Of a stretch of DNA of 64,000 nt, positions 23,096 through 34,727 are shown piece by piece. The notes under the pieces are model-generated. The model was given only the letters and a program-made list of their open reading frames with translations, was not told where the DNA came from and did not search any database. Within the stretch, counting starts at the first letter, position 1; each line of letters opens with the position of its first letter. The position numbers and the translations under genes are program-made. Source of the DNA: Pilaira anomala (Eukaryota > Mucoromycota > Mucoromycetes > Mucorales > Mucoraceae); contig JAIXMQ010000042.1 in the NCBI GenBank assembly GCA_025716855.1, forward strand, positions 124,001 to 188,000, in the 5' to 3' direction.

Positions 23096-23145
23096 TTTGA
23101 CTGTCTCGGTTTGAAATAGAGAAGCTTCAGAGATTTGTAAAATGC
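23096..23145 (+). repeat. Second copy of the HDA-like gene 3' flank
   Basis: Matches 16133-16193 (CTGTCTCGGTTTGAA, GAGAAGCTTCAGAGATTTG) with a few differences and an 8-nt deletion relative to the left copy. A short T run follows, as in the left copy. The two copies bracket the whole LINE/LTR cluster. Confidence 0.9.
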
Positions 23146-23658
23146 TTTTTTTTTTTTGTACGTTATTGAAGTAGTTAAAGCTGTTCCAAAAAATGAAAAT
23201 TTACATAGCATTTGTAATATATCATCAATTTTTCCAAGAAAGCTTAATCACTAAACTGATAGCCCACACGTTGCTGAAGACTATACCTAAAATTAATGCT
23301 GATACGTGCATATTTCTCTTGAAAACACTATGCATTAAATGTGAAATGTAAAAAGCTTTCGCTGTCTATCCAGTAGATAAAATAAAAAAAAAAAGAGGCT
23401 ATTATTACGTAAAAATCCAAGGTATAAATCCTGTGAATATTGAATGTCAATGTAGTTGTGTATTGTAAAAAGTCCTATTTTTTTAATAAGTTAAGTCAAC
23501 ACATTTTATAATTTTATCAAACTCTGTTATGTTCGACACAAATGGATCACGTATTCAAAGATATATTCAGTTATTATATCTATTTAAATAATAAAAAAAA
23601 ATATTTTGTCTGTTTTCTTTCTCTTTTTCTTTATAAAATTAAAACGCCTTTTATAAAA
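23146..23658. other. Intergenic, 0.5 kb
   Basis: AT-rich unique sequence between the transposon cluster and the next gene, probably containing that gene's promoter (CTTTCTCTTTTTC pyrimidine tract just upstream of its ATG). Nothing else seen. Confidence 0.5.
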
Positions 23659-24176
23659 ATGTGTCATACATCTGATTATAAAGTAAGTATGATCTAAAAT
23701 ACATTATTATTAAAAAAAAAAATAGAATGTATATATTCAATATACATGTTTAGGCAAGCTATTATAACCCTGTTCCTATCAGAAGCCCCTATGCTGCAAG
23801 ACGACAAGTCCCCAATACTTACTGGTGTCTTGAGTTTTGTGCTAGTGATGGCACCAATAAAAGCCTCATTCTTGCCTTTAATGATAATCCTATTGACTCT
23901 GATTTCATGAAGGAAGTCCAATCTGCTTTAGGTCCCTATGGTGTTACGGTTGAAAGCGTTACTCTCATCATTCCAGGCCCTCTTTTCAGTGGTGAACCTT
24001 CCGAAATTGTTATTGCTAATCAACGTGATTATCTTCGGGCCATTAATTTGATTCCTAACAATGCTGGCCTCTATAGTCCTCTTCGCGGTATTAAAACCCT
24101 GGTGAACAAAGACGAAGTTGATGCTAAGAAGAGCATATTCGATAGTGGTTACAATAGTGAAACTAGTGAGCAATAA
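23659..24176 (+). CDS. Uncharacterised 148-aa protein
   Basis: Two exons: 23659-23682 (MCHTSDYK) and 23754-24176, joined in phase across a 71-bp intron with GTAAGT donor and TTTAG acceptor. The protein reads ASYYNPVPIRSPYAARRQV, then YWCLEFCASDGTNKSLILAF, VQSALGPYGVTVESVTLIIP and ends SIFDSGYNSETSEQ. No membrane segment and no domain recognised. The middle alternates short hydrophobic strands and may fold as a small alpha/beta module. The canonical intron, long open second exon and G+C content above the flanks support a real gene. It sits just right of the transposon cluster. Function unknown. Confidence 0.6.
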
Positions 24177-24187
24177 ATCTTAGTTTT

Positions 24188-24222
<35 letters not shown>

Positions 24223-26223
24223 CTTACATTAAAAACTCTCCACCTCCTATACGTCTGTTTCATTTAATTTTCTGAAATAAATCATCACTTGCAATGTATC
24301 TCATATTGATAAAAATTTAAAAATAGTTGGTGTAATTAAAAAAAAAACTTGTATGTATTCACTTGCATAGTTCTTTTCGCCTTTTTTATTTTATTTTATT
24401 TTGGGCCATCCCGCCCTAGTTTGTTTATTCAATTGAAAGAAGAAAAAACTAGGTTCAACTTAATTATGTAATATATTAAAAAAAGTCCAAGATTCAGTGT
24501 ATCAAACATATGTCGATTATGATATATTAAGAAATGAATATATGTAGTTAGAGAAAAAAAAAAGCCATCTTTACTTATTTAGCTTACATAAAAGTACTGA
24601 TTGTAATACAATAGTATGAACGCAACATTTGCTCGAATGCTTCACGCCAAGAAAAAAAAAAGGCATGTTTCATATAATCCAGTTAAAAATAGAAGTAATT
24701 GCGTTTAGGCTATAACTTTATCAGTTCAACAATTAACCTGCAGAAGACCAACCTTTATTTTTTTGCATTAATTTCAAAAAGGTGTTTGATACATAAAAAC
24801 CGAGATTTTTTTTTTTTTAAAAAAAATAGCTGTATGAGAATAAGCTATATAATAGATAATTTTTAAGAGTTTTATCTTTGACTTGGTAATGGTAAAACTT
24901 GAGTGGTGTTTTAAAGAAGCATCCTTGGTGAGTTATATACGAATTCTTATTATATCATGTTCTATCATGTTCTACTTGTTTGTGCATTTATCTATAGTTA
25001 CTATTTGTAACACATATTTATCTTGCCATCAATTTATTTTTATCGATCATTAAATAATTGAAAATCTTCATATTCCCCCCTCCCCCCCTAAAATTTGCCT
25101 CTCACTTTTTTTTTTTGAAGCAATCGATCAAGAATTAACAATTAAATAAAGTAATAGCAGGATATCTATAACAACTTGCATTGTATAAACGAACAAAATT
25201 CTAGTCCATTTTTTCCCTTCATGATTTTTCCCTGCATGTATGATTCATTCAGGGTGTGATATTTGTCCTATTGATCATTACGGTTGCACTGGCCTTGAAA
25301 TAACATATACACTCATTACGCTGAGTAGTTATGCATATGCTCAAGCAAGAGTCTCTCAACATTAAGTCGTACCCGATTAAACACGGAGCATACTCTAAAG
25401 TTTGAGTAATTTGACAGGCACAAGAATCTTATCCTATCATCTGTGTACATCCTAGACATGATTACTATCAGTCAGTGAATACATGAATTGAAACGGAATA
25501 ATTTAAACGTCTGAGCAATCAGTGTACTTTGTAGTGCTAAAATAGCCATATATACACTCAGGCCTGTCCACCATGTTATGTTTTGATTCGAAATGTACAA
25601 GTGTATTCTAATATCAAATCTTAACAGGCTTATTGGAACTCTGTAAAAAAAAAGAGTACATGTAGTTCAGTAAACACAATGTGATAGATAAGTAAAATGA
25701 CGAGTATCTATAATGTTTAAAAACGTCATTTTCTCTAGGAATTTAATTTCAACCACGTGTGTTCATTTGCGACAAATTTTACGAGGCCTGTACTTTGTTA
25801 ATAAATAAATATCATTATACTGGTATTGAACAGGTGAATAAGAAAAGTGGAAATCAAAAGTTTTGTATTACTAGCACAAAGGTGTAAATCTCGAAGTAGC
25901 CTAACAGCTTTTACCAATTCTTGTGTGCAGCGTGTATACGTAATAAAAAATTTCATGAATGTATAAAGAACAGAGTTCACATTCGAGTGTAACTATCTTG
26001 ATATAAATACAATAGATTTTATCTTAGCATGTTACGATGACTTCACTTCAACACGAAAAAAAAAAAAAGATCAGCAAACAATAACATTGAAGCCACACAG
26101 ATACGAAAAGTCGGTAGAATAGAAATACCGCCCTTCTTTAGATTCTACTAAATTGCGAACATTTTTTTTTTTATTATTATTGTTTATTGTTTTTCTACTT
26201 CTTTTTTTTTTTTCTCATTACAC
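24177..26223. other. Intergenic, 2.0 kb
   Basis: Holds a (CT)n tract at 24192-24219, a C6-T-C7 block at 25075-25088, and T/A runs. Short open frames (for example about 25798-25980, minus) have no support. The T-rich stretch at 26162-26215 precedes the next ATG. Confidence 0.6.
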
Positions 26224-27415
26224 ATGGTGTGGCCATTTAAAAGTAATACTAATAAAGTAGACCAAGCAGGTCAAGGCGAGTCTTCTAGCGAGCTTTTACC
26301 CGAAAGACAACGTCAAGTCGAGAAAGGAACCGAGGAAGAAGAAGAAGAAGAAGGATATCAAAATAAATTTAAACACGCTCCGAAGCGACAAGATGAAGAT
26401 ATCGCTATGGATTTAGGCACATTGATGGATATTTTCAGTTTTAGTTTCATGAAGGGAAGACCTATTCTTAATTTTTTTATTGCTATCTTATGGAGCATTG
26501 GATTACCTATTCTGTTATATCATATATTGAAACCTTATATTGGACAAGTGCTTGCAATGATTGTTGCTTCAGCACCACCCTTGGGTATTGTGATTGTGTA
26601 AGGAGAACGAGTTTTTTTTTTTTTTTTCAATTGTATGTATTATTATAAATATTTAATTGTTAACAACACCGTGAATAGACGTATGTTAAAGGATCGTACA
26701 TTTGATCCTCTCGGATGTGTGGCTGGTATTAGTTTTCTTATTTCCGGTATTTTGGTAATACAAAAAAGATAGAAATGGATAAATCTCTTTAATTTTTTTA
26801 ACATAGGGGCATTTGTATATATTGTAGTCAATTGCAGAACCGGAAGAAAAGACAGCAGCAATTTGTGAATCCATTGTACCATTAATGTTAGGGATACTTT
26901 GCGTTATTTCAGTTTTTCCAATCAAGATTGGCTCATTTGAATTGAAGCCTCTTGTGTTTCAAATGGCGAGTCAAATTATGCCAAGAAACGATAGTGAAGA
27001 TTTACAAAAGCAGGATGATTTACGTCTAACAGCACAGCCGCCTTCTCCTCAAAGAAGATTAGATTATTTATATCATAACATGTCAAAATTTAGACATGAT
27101 ATGCGGTTCATGACTGTCTCTTGGGGAATTATCTTGATTATTTCATTTATTGTCAAGGTCATTGTGGTCACAACGAGTACAGATGTTGGTAGTTATCAAT
27201 TCTGGGGATTTATTATTCTCGGTATGGCTTCAGTCTCGATCATTGTGTTTACTTGGATTTATACCAAAATCATTAAGGGACATGTATTTACACAAATTGC
27301 ATTTTGGAGAGAAGAAAAGGAAGTGAAAAAGATGGATAAAGATGTAGAGACAGCTGAAAATATCAATTGGGGTGTGAACAATCTCAATACAACCTTTTCA
27401 ACCGTGTTAGGCTAA
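26224..27415 (+). CDS. Uncharacterised multi-pass membrane protein
   Basis: Three exons: 26224-26597, 26679-26754 and 26828-27415; 345 aa. A hydrophilic N-terminus with an acidic run (EEEEEEE, residues ~40-46) is followed by at least five to six membrane spans. These are FFIAILWSIGLPILLYHIL and VLAMIVASAPPLGIVIV (~83-125), VAGISFLISGIL, VPLMLGILCVISVFPI, FMTVSWGIILIISFIVKVIV and WGFIILGMASVSIIVFTWIY. Cytosolic-type basic/acidic segments separate the halves. The fold recalls small bacterial-like integral proteins of the septation-protein-A/VC0807 kind, found as orphans in fungi; this is an impression only. All junctions keep phase. Function and membrane unknown. Confidence 0.72.
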
Positions 27416-27545
27416 TTCGACACAGTCACGTTTCCAATCATTTAACATCATGCTCAAATTTGTATTCCCCCCCTTTTTTTTTCTCTCCACATCCCTTTAT
27501 ATATATATATATATATCACTCTATTTAAAATAAACAAAATAAAGA

Positions 27546-28340
27546 ATGTCGTCTAATCCTGCAGTCAAACAATATAAAGCTTTAGGTGATGAAGTTTGGA
27601 AGTCTAAAGTTGACAAGATTGTAAGTAGCAATAAAGATAAAAAAAAAAAAACGCGCGCGTGAGCAAGTAGGTTAAACAAAAAAGACAATAACTTTATAGA
27701 ATGCCGAGCTTTTTACTTTAACTTATGGTTCAATGGTTGTTCAGCTCGTAAAGGATTTTGAAGATTATACCGAAGTTAATAAACAACTCGAGAAAATGTA
27801 ACAAAAAAAAAAAAAAAAGATGTCTAGATGAACGCAAGTTTTACTTATTTATTTTATTAGGGGTTATAATATTGGACAACGTATGATTGAAGATTTTTTA
27901 GCTAGATCAGGTATTGGTCGTTGTTCTGAATTTAGAGATACAGCAGAAGCTGTATCAAAGGTAAATATATACATTATCTATCAAAAGTAATGAATAGTAG
28001 AGGAATTAAAAAAAAAAAAAAAAAAAATCAGGTCGGTTTCAAAATGTTTCTCAATATTACACCTAATATCACCAATTGGTCGAGCGATAATAAGGAATTT
28101 TCACTGGTGTTTGATGAAAATCCGTTAACTGATTTTGTAGAATTACCTGATGAAGCTTTAGAAGGTGGTTTATGGTACTCAAATGTTTATTGTGGTGTTT
28201 TGCGTGGTGCACTCGAGATGGTACAGATGCAAGTGGAAGCACATTTCGTGAGTGATACACTTCGTGGAGACGACATAACTGAAATGCGTATAAAGTTGAT
28301 TCGTTATTTGGAAGAAGAAGTGCCTGTTGGTGAAGATTAA
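27546..28340 (+). CDS. BET3: TRAPP complex subunit Bet3 (TRAPPC3)
   Basis: Four exons: 27546-27620, 27700-27797, 27861-27960 and 28032-28340; 193 aa, the usual Bet3 length. Highly conserved throughout: [67 protein letters not shown] and [20 protein letters not shown]. The Cys in GRCSEF corresponds to the acylated Cys in the hydrophobic channel of mammalian TRAPPC3. Bet3 is the core heterodimerising subunit of TRAPP, the Ypt1/Rab1 exchange factor and tether for ER-Golgi traffic. Intron 2 follows an AT|G codon split with an A16 run. Its end is convergent with COA5, 184 bp apart. Confidence 0.97.
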
Positions 28341-28524
28341 TTATGATACCTAGCTCTCTTTCCCCTACTGTATAAAAAAAAAAAAGAAAGAAAAAACAAA
28401 TTGAAATATACTTCTTTTATTGCAATATCCTATCTGAAAGTGTATGTAACTGAGTGAATGTGAGTGAGTGTGTGTCTATGTATACAATTGGTATGGAATT
28501 TTATTATTATTATTATTATTAGTA

Positions 28525-28805
28525 TTATTGGGTTTTGTTGCCACGGAATCGCATACGAGGATCCATCTAATGAATAAAGAGTGAGTTTTTTTTTTTTTGT
28601 TTGTAATTCTAGTTTCGATTCAACTTACCATGCCACGACGACAATCACCATAACTCTTTTTGATACTTAAACATTCAGAAGGAACGTCAGCTTTATGCTC
28701 TTCCTTGAAACATTCCTTGACAGTATTACGCTTTTTTAAGACACAATCGGACTTGAGCATACATTCAATGAGCTCTTCTCTAATTTCTTTGCATGAGGAA
28801 GGCAT
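28525..28805 (-). CDS. COA5: Cytochrome c oxidase assembly factor 5 (PET191), twin CX9C
   Basis: Two exons: 28629-28805 and 28525-28566; 72 aa. Spliced end reads GDCRRGMMDPRMRFRGN, the family C-terminal signature. Twin CX9C pairs are visible: Cys5/Cys15 (SCKEIREELIEC) and Cys45/Cys55 (ECLSIKKSYGDC), plus Cys21 and Cys32. Pet191/COA5 is a small intermembrane-space protein, imported by the Mia40 pathway, needed for complex IV assembly. The 13-codon second exon is required: exon 1 alone lacks RFRGN. Confidence 0.95.
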
Positions 28806-28972
28806 AATTATTAAAATAAGGAAAAGAAAAAGAAAAAGAAAATTAGAAAAAAAAAAAGAAAACCGGGGATTTTTCTGTTCCCTGGGTTCAAATTACATGT
28901 ATGTAATGTGTGTTAAGCTATAAATTTTTTTTTTTTATTATTATTATACTAAATCTATGTTTTTGTTTCGTT

Positions 28973-31347
28973 TTACATTCTAAAGACACCAAAGTTAGTC
29001 TTTTCGATAGGAGCATTCAAAGAAGCACTAAGAGCTAATCCAAGCACAGTACGAGTATCACGAGGATTGATGACACCATCATCCCATAATCTGGCACTAG
29101 AGAAGTAAGGATGTCCTTCAGCCTCGTACTTTTCACGAATAGGTGCCATAAACTTTTCTTCTTCTTCTACAGACCAAGACTCTCCCTTCTTTGCCTTACT
29201 TTCTCTTGTAATTTGAGCCAAGACATTAGCACTTTGTTCACCACCCATAACGGAAATACGAGCATTCTAATAAAAGAAAAGAAAAAAAGAAAAACTTAGT
29301 TTTTTTTTAAAAAAAAAAAAATTATCTATCAACATTTTGCAACTTACAGGCCACATCCATAAGAATCTAGGAGAATATGCACGACCACACATACCGTAAT
29401 TACCAGCACCGAAACTACCACCGGTGATGACAGTAAATTTGGGGACCTTAGCACATGAAACAGCATTGACAAGTTTAGCACCATTCTTAGCAATACCACC
29501 TGCTTCAGCAGAAGAACCCACCATGAAACCCGTAATATTTTGAAGGAAAACAAGGGGAATACCTCTTTGAGAACACAATTGAATGAAATGAGCACCCTTT
29601 AAAGCCGACTCAGAGAAGAGGATACCATTGTTAGCTACAATACCCACAGGGTTACCATGGATATGAGCAAAACCAGTAACAAGTGTGGTACCGTAATTCT
29701 CCTTGAACTCAGCAAATTTACTACCGTCCACAATACGAGAGATAATGTTCTTACTATCAAAAGGTTTTCTCAAGTTATCACCTACAATACCACCGATTTC
29801 ATCAGGAGAGTATAAAGGTTCTTCAGGGACACGAGTATCTAATTGAGGTTTCTTCACTCGGTTCAAAGTACCGACGACGCGACGAGCCAAGACAAGTGCG
29901 TGTTCATCGTCAAGAGCATAATGATCTGTCACACCCGAGGTACGGCAATGAAGATCGGCACCGCCTAAATCTTCTGGACTGATGACTTCACCAATGGCTG
30001 CTTTGACAAGTGGAGGGCCGGCCAAGAAGATGGTGCCTTGGTTTTTGACAATGATACTTTCATCGGCCATGGCAGGGACATAAGCACCACCGGCAGTACA
30101 TGAACCCATCACAGCAGCAATTTGTGGAATACCTTGTGCAGACATGTTGGCTTGGTTATAAAAGATACGACCGAAATGTTCTCTATCTGGGAAAACATCA
30201 GCTTGTCTAGGAAGATTAGCTCCTCCAGAATCAACTATAAATTATTTTTTTAAAAAAAAAAAAAAATAGTGTTAGTATACTATTCCATTCCCTAAAGAAA
30301 AAAGAAAGAGAACTTACCGAGATAAATACAAGGAAGGTTGTTTTCCTTTGCAATTTCTTGTGCACGAAGATGCTTCTTTACTAAATAAAGAATATTTTTT
30401 AATACGAATAAAAAAAAAAAAAAAAAAGAATTAAAATTAATTTTACCTGTAATTGGGTAATAAGATCCACCCTATATATATATATAAAAAAAAAAATGAA
30501 TGTGAGAAAAAATCACTTTCTTTCTTTGAAATGATCTAACGTTACCTTGACAGTAGGATCGTTTGCTACAACCATACATTCGATACTATTTAAACTCAGT
30601 TTAGTTTCCCACGACTATATCTATTTCCCAATCTAATCCTTTTTACCCATTCACGCGTCCAATACCAGTAATAATACTACCAGCAGGAACAACATCTTCA
30701 TATAATTCATGACCTGCTAAAGCTGAAAGTTCAAGGAAAGGAGAGCTATTCACAAGAATGGTTAAAAAAAAAAATTTTTTATTCAAAAGCCATAAAGCCT
30801 TTTTTTAAACTTACTTGGGATCCAATAAACGATTAATTCTATTAAAGATTTTTTTTTTTTTTAATACAGAATTCACAAAAAAAAAAAAAAGAGAGAGAGA
30901 GAAATCAATCTTTTACCTGTCTCTAGGAAGCAACTTCTTTCTAGATAAATGTCTCTTACGAGCAGCCTCTCCACCACCTATATAATATCAGTAAACGATT
31001 TTTTTTTTTTTTTTTACCTTTCTCTTTTTTCTTTAAAAAAAAAAAAAAAAAAACTTACCAAGCTTGATCTTTTCAGTTGTCAAGTTCAAATCATCAACTA
31101 ATCTTTGCATCTTCTCGGCATTTTCCTAAAATAGTGATGCCATATGAGTTTTTTTTTTTCCCCTTTTCTTATTTTTAAACATGATATTGAATCATCTTAC
31201 TTTGAAAGAAGCACTAGCAGTCTCTACATTATTAGGCAAGACAGAAGCATTATCTTCATGCATTGAATGGTATCTAGCTCTAAGCACTGTATTCAAAGCA
31301 GGTCTAGAAAGACGAGAAGTATGTTGAATTAATCTATGAGATAACAT
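28973..31347 (-). CDS. MCCC2: Methylcrotonoyl-CoA carboxylase beta subunit, mitochondrial
   Basis: Ten exons: 31201-31347, 31059-31125, 30917-30977, 30815-30838, 30647-30745, 30546-30585, 30447-30471, 30318-30380, 29348-30234 and 28973-29266; 568 aa (human 563). All junctions phase correctly, including micro-exons of 24, 40 and 25 nt. The N-terminus [18 protein letters not shown] is a mitochondrial presequence. Landmarks of the crotonase-fold carboxyltransferase: [76 protein letters not shown], and [20 protein letters not shown] with [14 protein letters not shown]. The enzyme carboxylates 3-methylcrotonyl-CoA in leucine catabolism together with the biotinylated alpha subunit, which is not in the window. 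Confidence 0.97.
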
Positions 31348-32427
31348 TTTTTTTTTTTGGTTATAATGTGTATGTAAAAAAAGAAAGAAAGAAATAAATA
31401 ATCTAGTAACATTTAAATTTTTTTTTTTTTTTTTTTTTAATACTCTTTGGATTTTCCCACGACCTTTATGCTATCACCTCGGCACGTGACACAAAACTCT
31501 GAAAAAGATGCTATTATATAAGTAGATTCCATTTCAAAGAAAATCTCACGGTTATAATGTTAAATCGTCATTTATATGTATAGCGTGAGTGTAACAATTT
31601 CTGATGCATTTTTTTTTTTTTTTACCTCTCCTTTTGACATATACCCAAAAATAAGCAGAATAACACTTTTTTTTTTTATATTACTACTTTCTAATCATAT
31701 AGAAGTGTATTACATACATTCAGTAACAAGTCTTTTTGGTCATATTAAAAGGAGTTTCATTTCACTTTATTTGCCCGACGATTCAGTGGGGGGAAAATTT
31801 TATTTTCTTGGGTTCATTTTTTACCCAAAAGTGGGATAAAATTAGAAATCATAGTTCGCGATTTTTCAGGTACCATTCTCCAGTAGTAGATAAAATAAAG
31901 TGGTGACTTCAAAGAGTTGTGAATTGATAAGGGTATGTAAAAAAAAAAAAAATTAAACTGTATCAGGAAATTCAGGTAGATAATGTTTAATTTTTACGCT
32001 TTCTTAAGATTGTAACTGAACTACTTAATGTATGATTTCTGTTCCGCTCTTGACTCAACACAAGTTTTTATCTGATCCTTTTATCAGTCAGGGTAATGAT
32101 TGTGTGATGGCGGGAAAAAGAGTGTAGATATCATGAAAGAAACAAGAGAGCTAACTGGATAGAATCAAGAGGCACTCTGGGCTTATTTATGTAATAAAAT
32201 GCCCAAACCAAAATTACAATATGTAATGTACCTCAATACATATCATATACATATATATGTACTTGTTATAGATATTTAAAAAGTTGAAAAAAAAAATTAG
32301 TCAATTCAAAAATGATGACGTTTCTTTATTTTTAAGTTTTGTTTTGAACAACAAATACATCAAAATTTATGTACAAATGGGAATAGAAACAATCAAAAAG
32401 TTAAAAAAAAAAAGGTGCGTGAAGATT
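31348..32427. other. Intergenic, 1.1 kb
   Basis: Contains the MCCC2 promoter side (a T21 run just 5' of the ATG region, about 31419-31438) and the 3' side of the PHD gene. A CTCGGCACGTGAC box at about 31470-31482 includes CACGTG, a bHLH-type E-box, ~130 bp upstream of MCCC2. No other gene seen. Confidence 0.55.
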
Positions 32428-34513
32428 TTACTGAGCATTATTATTATTATTATTAAGACCCTTGAGACATTCTTGAATCTGAACACGTTCTTGTTCACGA
32501 ATAGGACCTACACGTCTTAAAATAACTTGCAATTGACTGACATAACTTTCAACATGATCAACATCAGGAGTTATGCCTGCTGGAATATTTACGTTTAAAG
32601 CAGTTAATACTTCTGACACCGCACGTTTAAATTCTATCAGTTTTCGATTCTCTTCTTTCACACGAAGTAACTCATCCTTATCTGCTGTCATTGGTTTCCA
32701 ATCCATCGACTTTCTTTGTCTAAATTTGAATGAAAAAAAAAAAAAAAAAAAGGTTAAATACAAAAAAAAAAAGGACTGTTTTTTGGGTTTTTTTTAGCTT
32801 ATAATTTTTTTTACCCTGTATTATTATTTCGAACAATTTCATTTTCGAAAAAAGAAGTTGTAGTAGAGATAGCACCAGGTGTAGTTGGTTGAGGATGTTG
32901 AAGTGGTGTATGGTTATTAGAAGGATTATTCCAACGATTTACCTATAAAAAATATCGCTTTTAAATATAAAAGGGATCAAACATAAAATTGATATATACT
33001 ATTTTTACCTCATCCAATGTCTTGATTCCGCCTGGACCACTTGAATATCGCTTATTAAGAGAAGGTGGTATATTGCCTGCTCTATTTCCCATGACATTAC
33101 TATTATTGTTACTATTACTGGAGTTTGTTAAATGAGCTCTGTTAGGTAACTTTTGTTTTGGTGTAACAATGGATGGTTGGGTAATTGCAGGAACAGGAGG
33201 AGGAGGAGTGATTGTGAGTGGTTTTTTATCATCTGATAAAGGTCTTGATTCTAAAGAAGTTTTCTTTCTTTTAGCTTCAAGTCTTTCATTAAAACTAAGT
33301 GTGCTTGTTGTATTTAATGACTTGTTATTGAATATAGATGATTTTGATTTTGTTGAAGAAGTGCCCATATCATCATCATCGTCTGAACTTTGATCTTCAG
33401 AAAATAATTGTTGTGGTGAAGTACGTCTTTTCATGGGAATAGAAGATGATCTTCCTTTATTAGCAATCATCAAGGGTTTTTTTCTTTTCTCTCTTCTTCT
33501 TCTTTCCTCTTCTGAATCATCATCATCATCATCATCTTCTTCTTCTTCTTCGTCTTCATCTTCTGATTGTTCTTCTAATCCATCATCTGAGTCATCCTCT
33601 TCATCATCATCTGAGTCATCCTCATCATCTGTATCATTTCGGCGAAGGCGACGCTTTCTTCTGGATGTCTTTTTACGGTAACGAACAGTCTGATGTTGAC
33701 TGCATTTTGGAGAAAAGTTAACGGGAACAGAGGAAGCGGGAGGAATAAGCGTATTATTGATACCACATGTAGCATGAAAATGACTTTTATAAAATTAATC
33801 GCTTGATTTTATATATATATATATATATATATATAAACATTTCTTTATACTTACACTTTACAATTTGGTTCTTCGCAACTCAAGCATAACCCCTTCTTTT
33901 GAGAACAAAAGTGACAAGTCTAATAATATAAAGAAATGAATATATGTTTGAAAATATTAAATTATAAATAAATTAAACATACATCTCTGTCTAATAATGC
34001 CTTATTCACGACATAGGGTTCGATTTCATTTTTGATGTTTTTATTCCACATTGCACAAACCACATGCATATATTCACCAACGACTGTCGTCTTTTTCACC
34101 GCGCCTGTTTGTATAGGACAACAAATGATGGTCTTATATACAGAGTAAAATGAATATCATTTATTTATTTTCATTGTTAGTACTTACTGTTGCTTTCTTT
34201 CTTCTTTTATTTTCACATCTTTGACAATACCAGTCATCTTCGGGTACCTCTTGAACATTATAGCAAACTAAGAAAAAATGAAATGTTAAAAGTGAATACA
34301 AATAAATATTATAAATGAATATCATTTTTTTTTTTTTTTTACTTTTATGGACAGGTAAATTACATCCTTTGCCATCGCAAAAGATAATTGGATTTTTTGT
34401 TGTTGATTTATCACCTTCACAAATGTTGCATGCATCCTGCTAAATAAAATTATTAAAATAAAAAGTAGTAAAAATCAATCCATCTCTCGCTTGCTTACTT
34501 CATCAGCTCCCAT
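32428..34513 (-). CDS. PHD finger + extended PHD (ePHD) chromatin protein, AF10/AF17-like
   Basis: Eight exons: 34499-34513, 34343-34439, 34188-34267, 33983-34132, 33855-33919, 33009-33783, 32815-32942 and 32428-32719; 533 aa. A PHD finger (residues ~8-55: CNICEGDKSTTKNPIIFCDG, CNLPVHKICYNVQEVPEDDW, YCQRC) is followed by a second zinc module ICCP, GEYMHVVCAMWNKNI, DTCHFCSQKKGLCLSC and NCKVHFHATCG. That order (PHD, CxxC knuckle, ePHD) is the PZP arrangement of AF10/AF17, BRPF and JADE/Nto1, which reads the H3 tail and nearby nucleosome. No EPL, bromo or PWWP domain follows. Instead there is a long acidic run, basic disorder, and a C-terminal coiled coil (RVKEENRKLIEFKRAVSEVL). This fits AF10-like best. 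Exon 1 is only 15 nt. Confidence 0.86.
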
Positions 34514-34690
34514 TGTTTTATTATTATTATTATAAAAAAAAAATCTTGAAATAATAAAGTCAATAACAAGTATATCACTTTTATTTCAAATTGTTGTTAC
34601 CTTCTATGTTACCGTGTGTAGTCTAATTTTTTTTTTTTTTTTTAAAAAAAAAAGTGACCGTAGTATTAATATTTTTTGTTTGTATATTCT

Positions 34691-34727
<37 letters not shown>

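Noticed and set aside
28863..28905. tRNA-like GGGTTCAAATTAC near COA5
   Set aside because: No cloverleaf; lies in the 5' flank of COA5.
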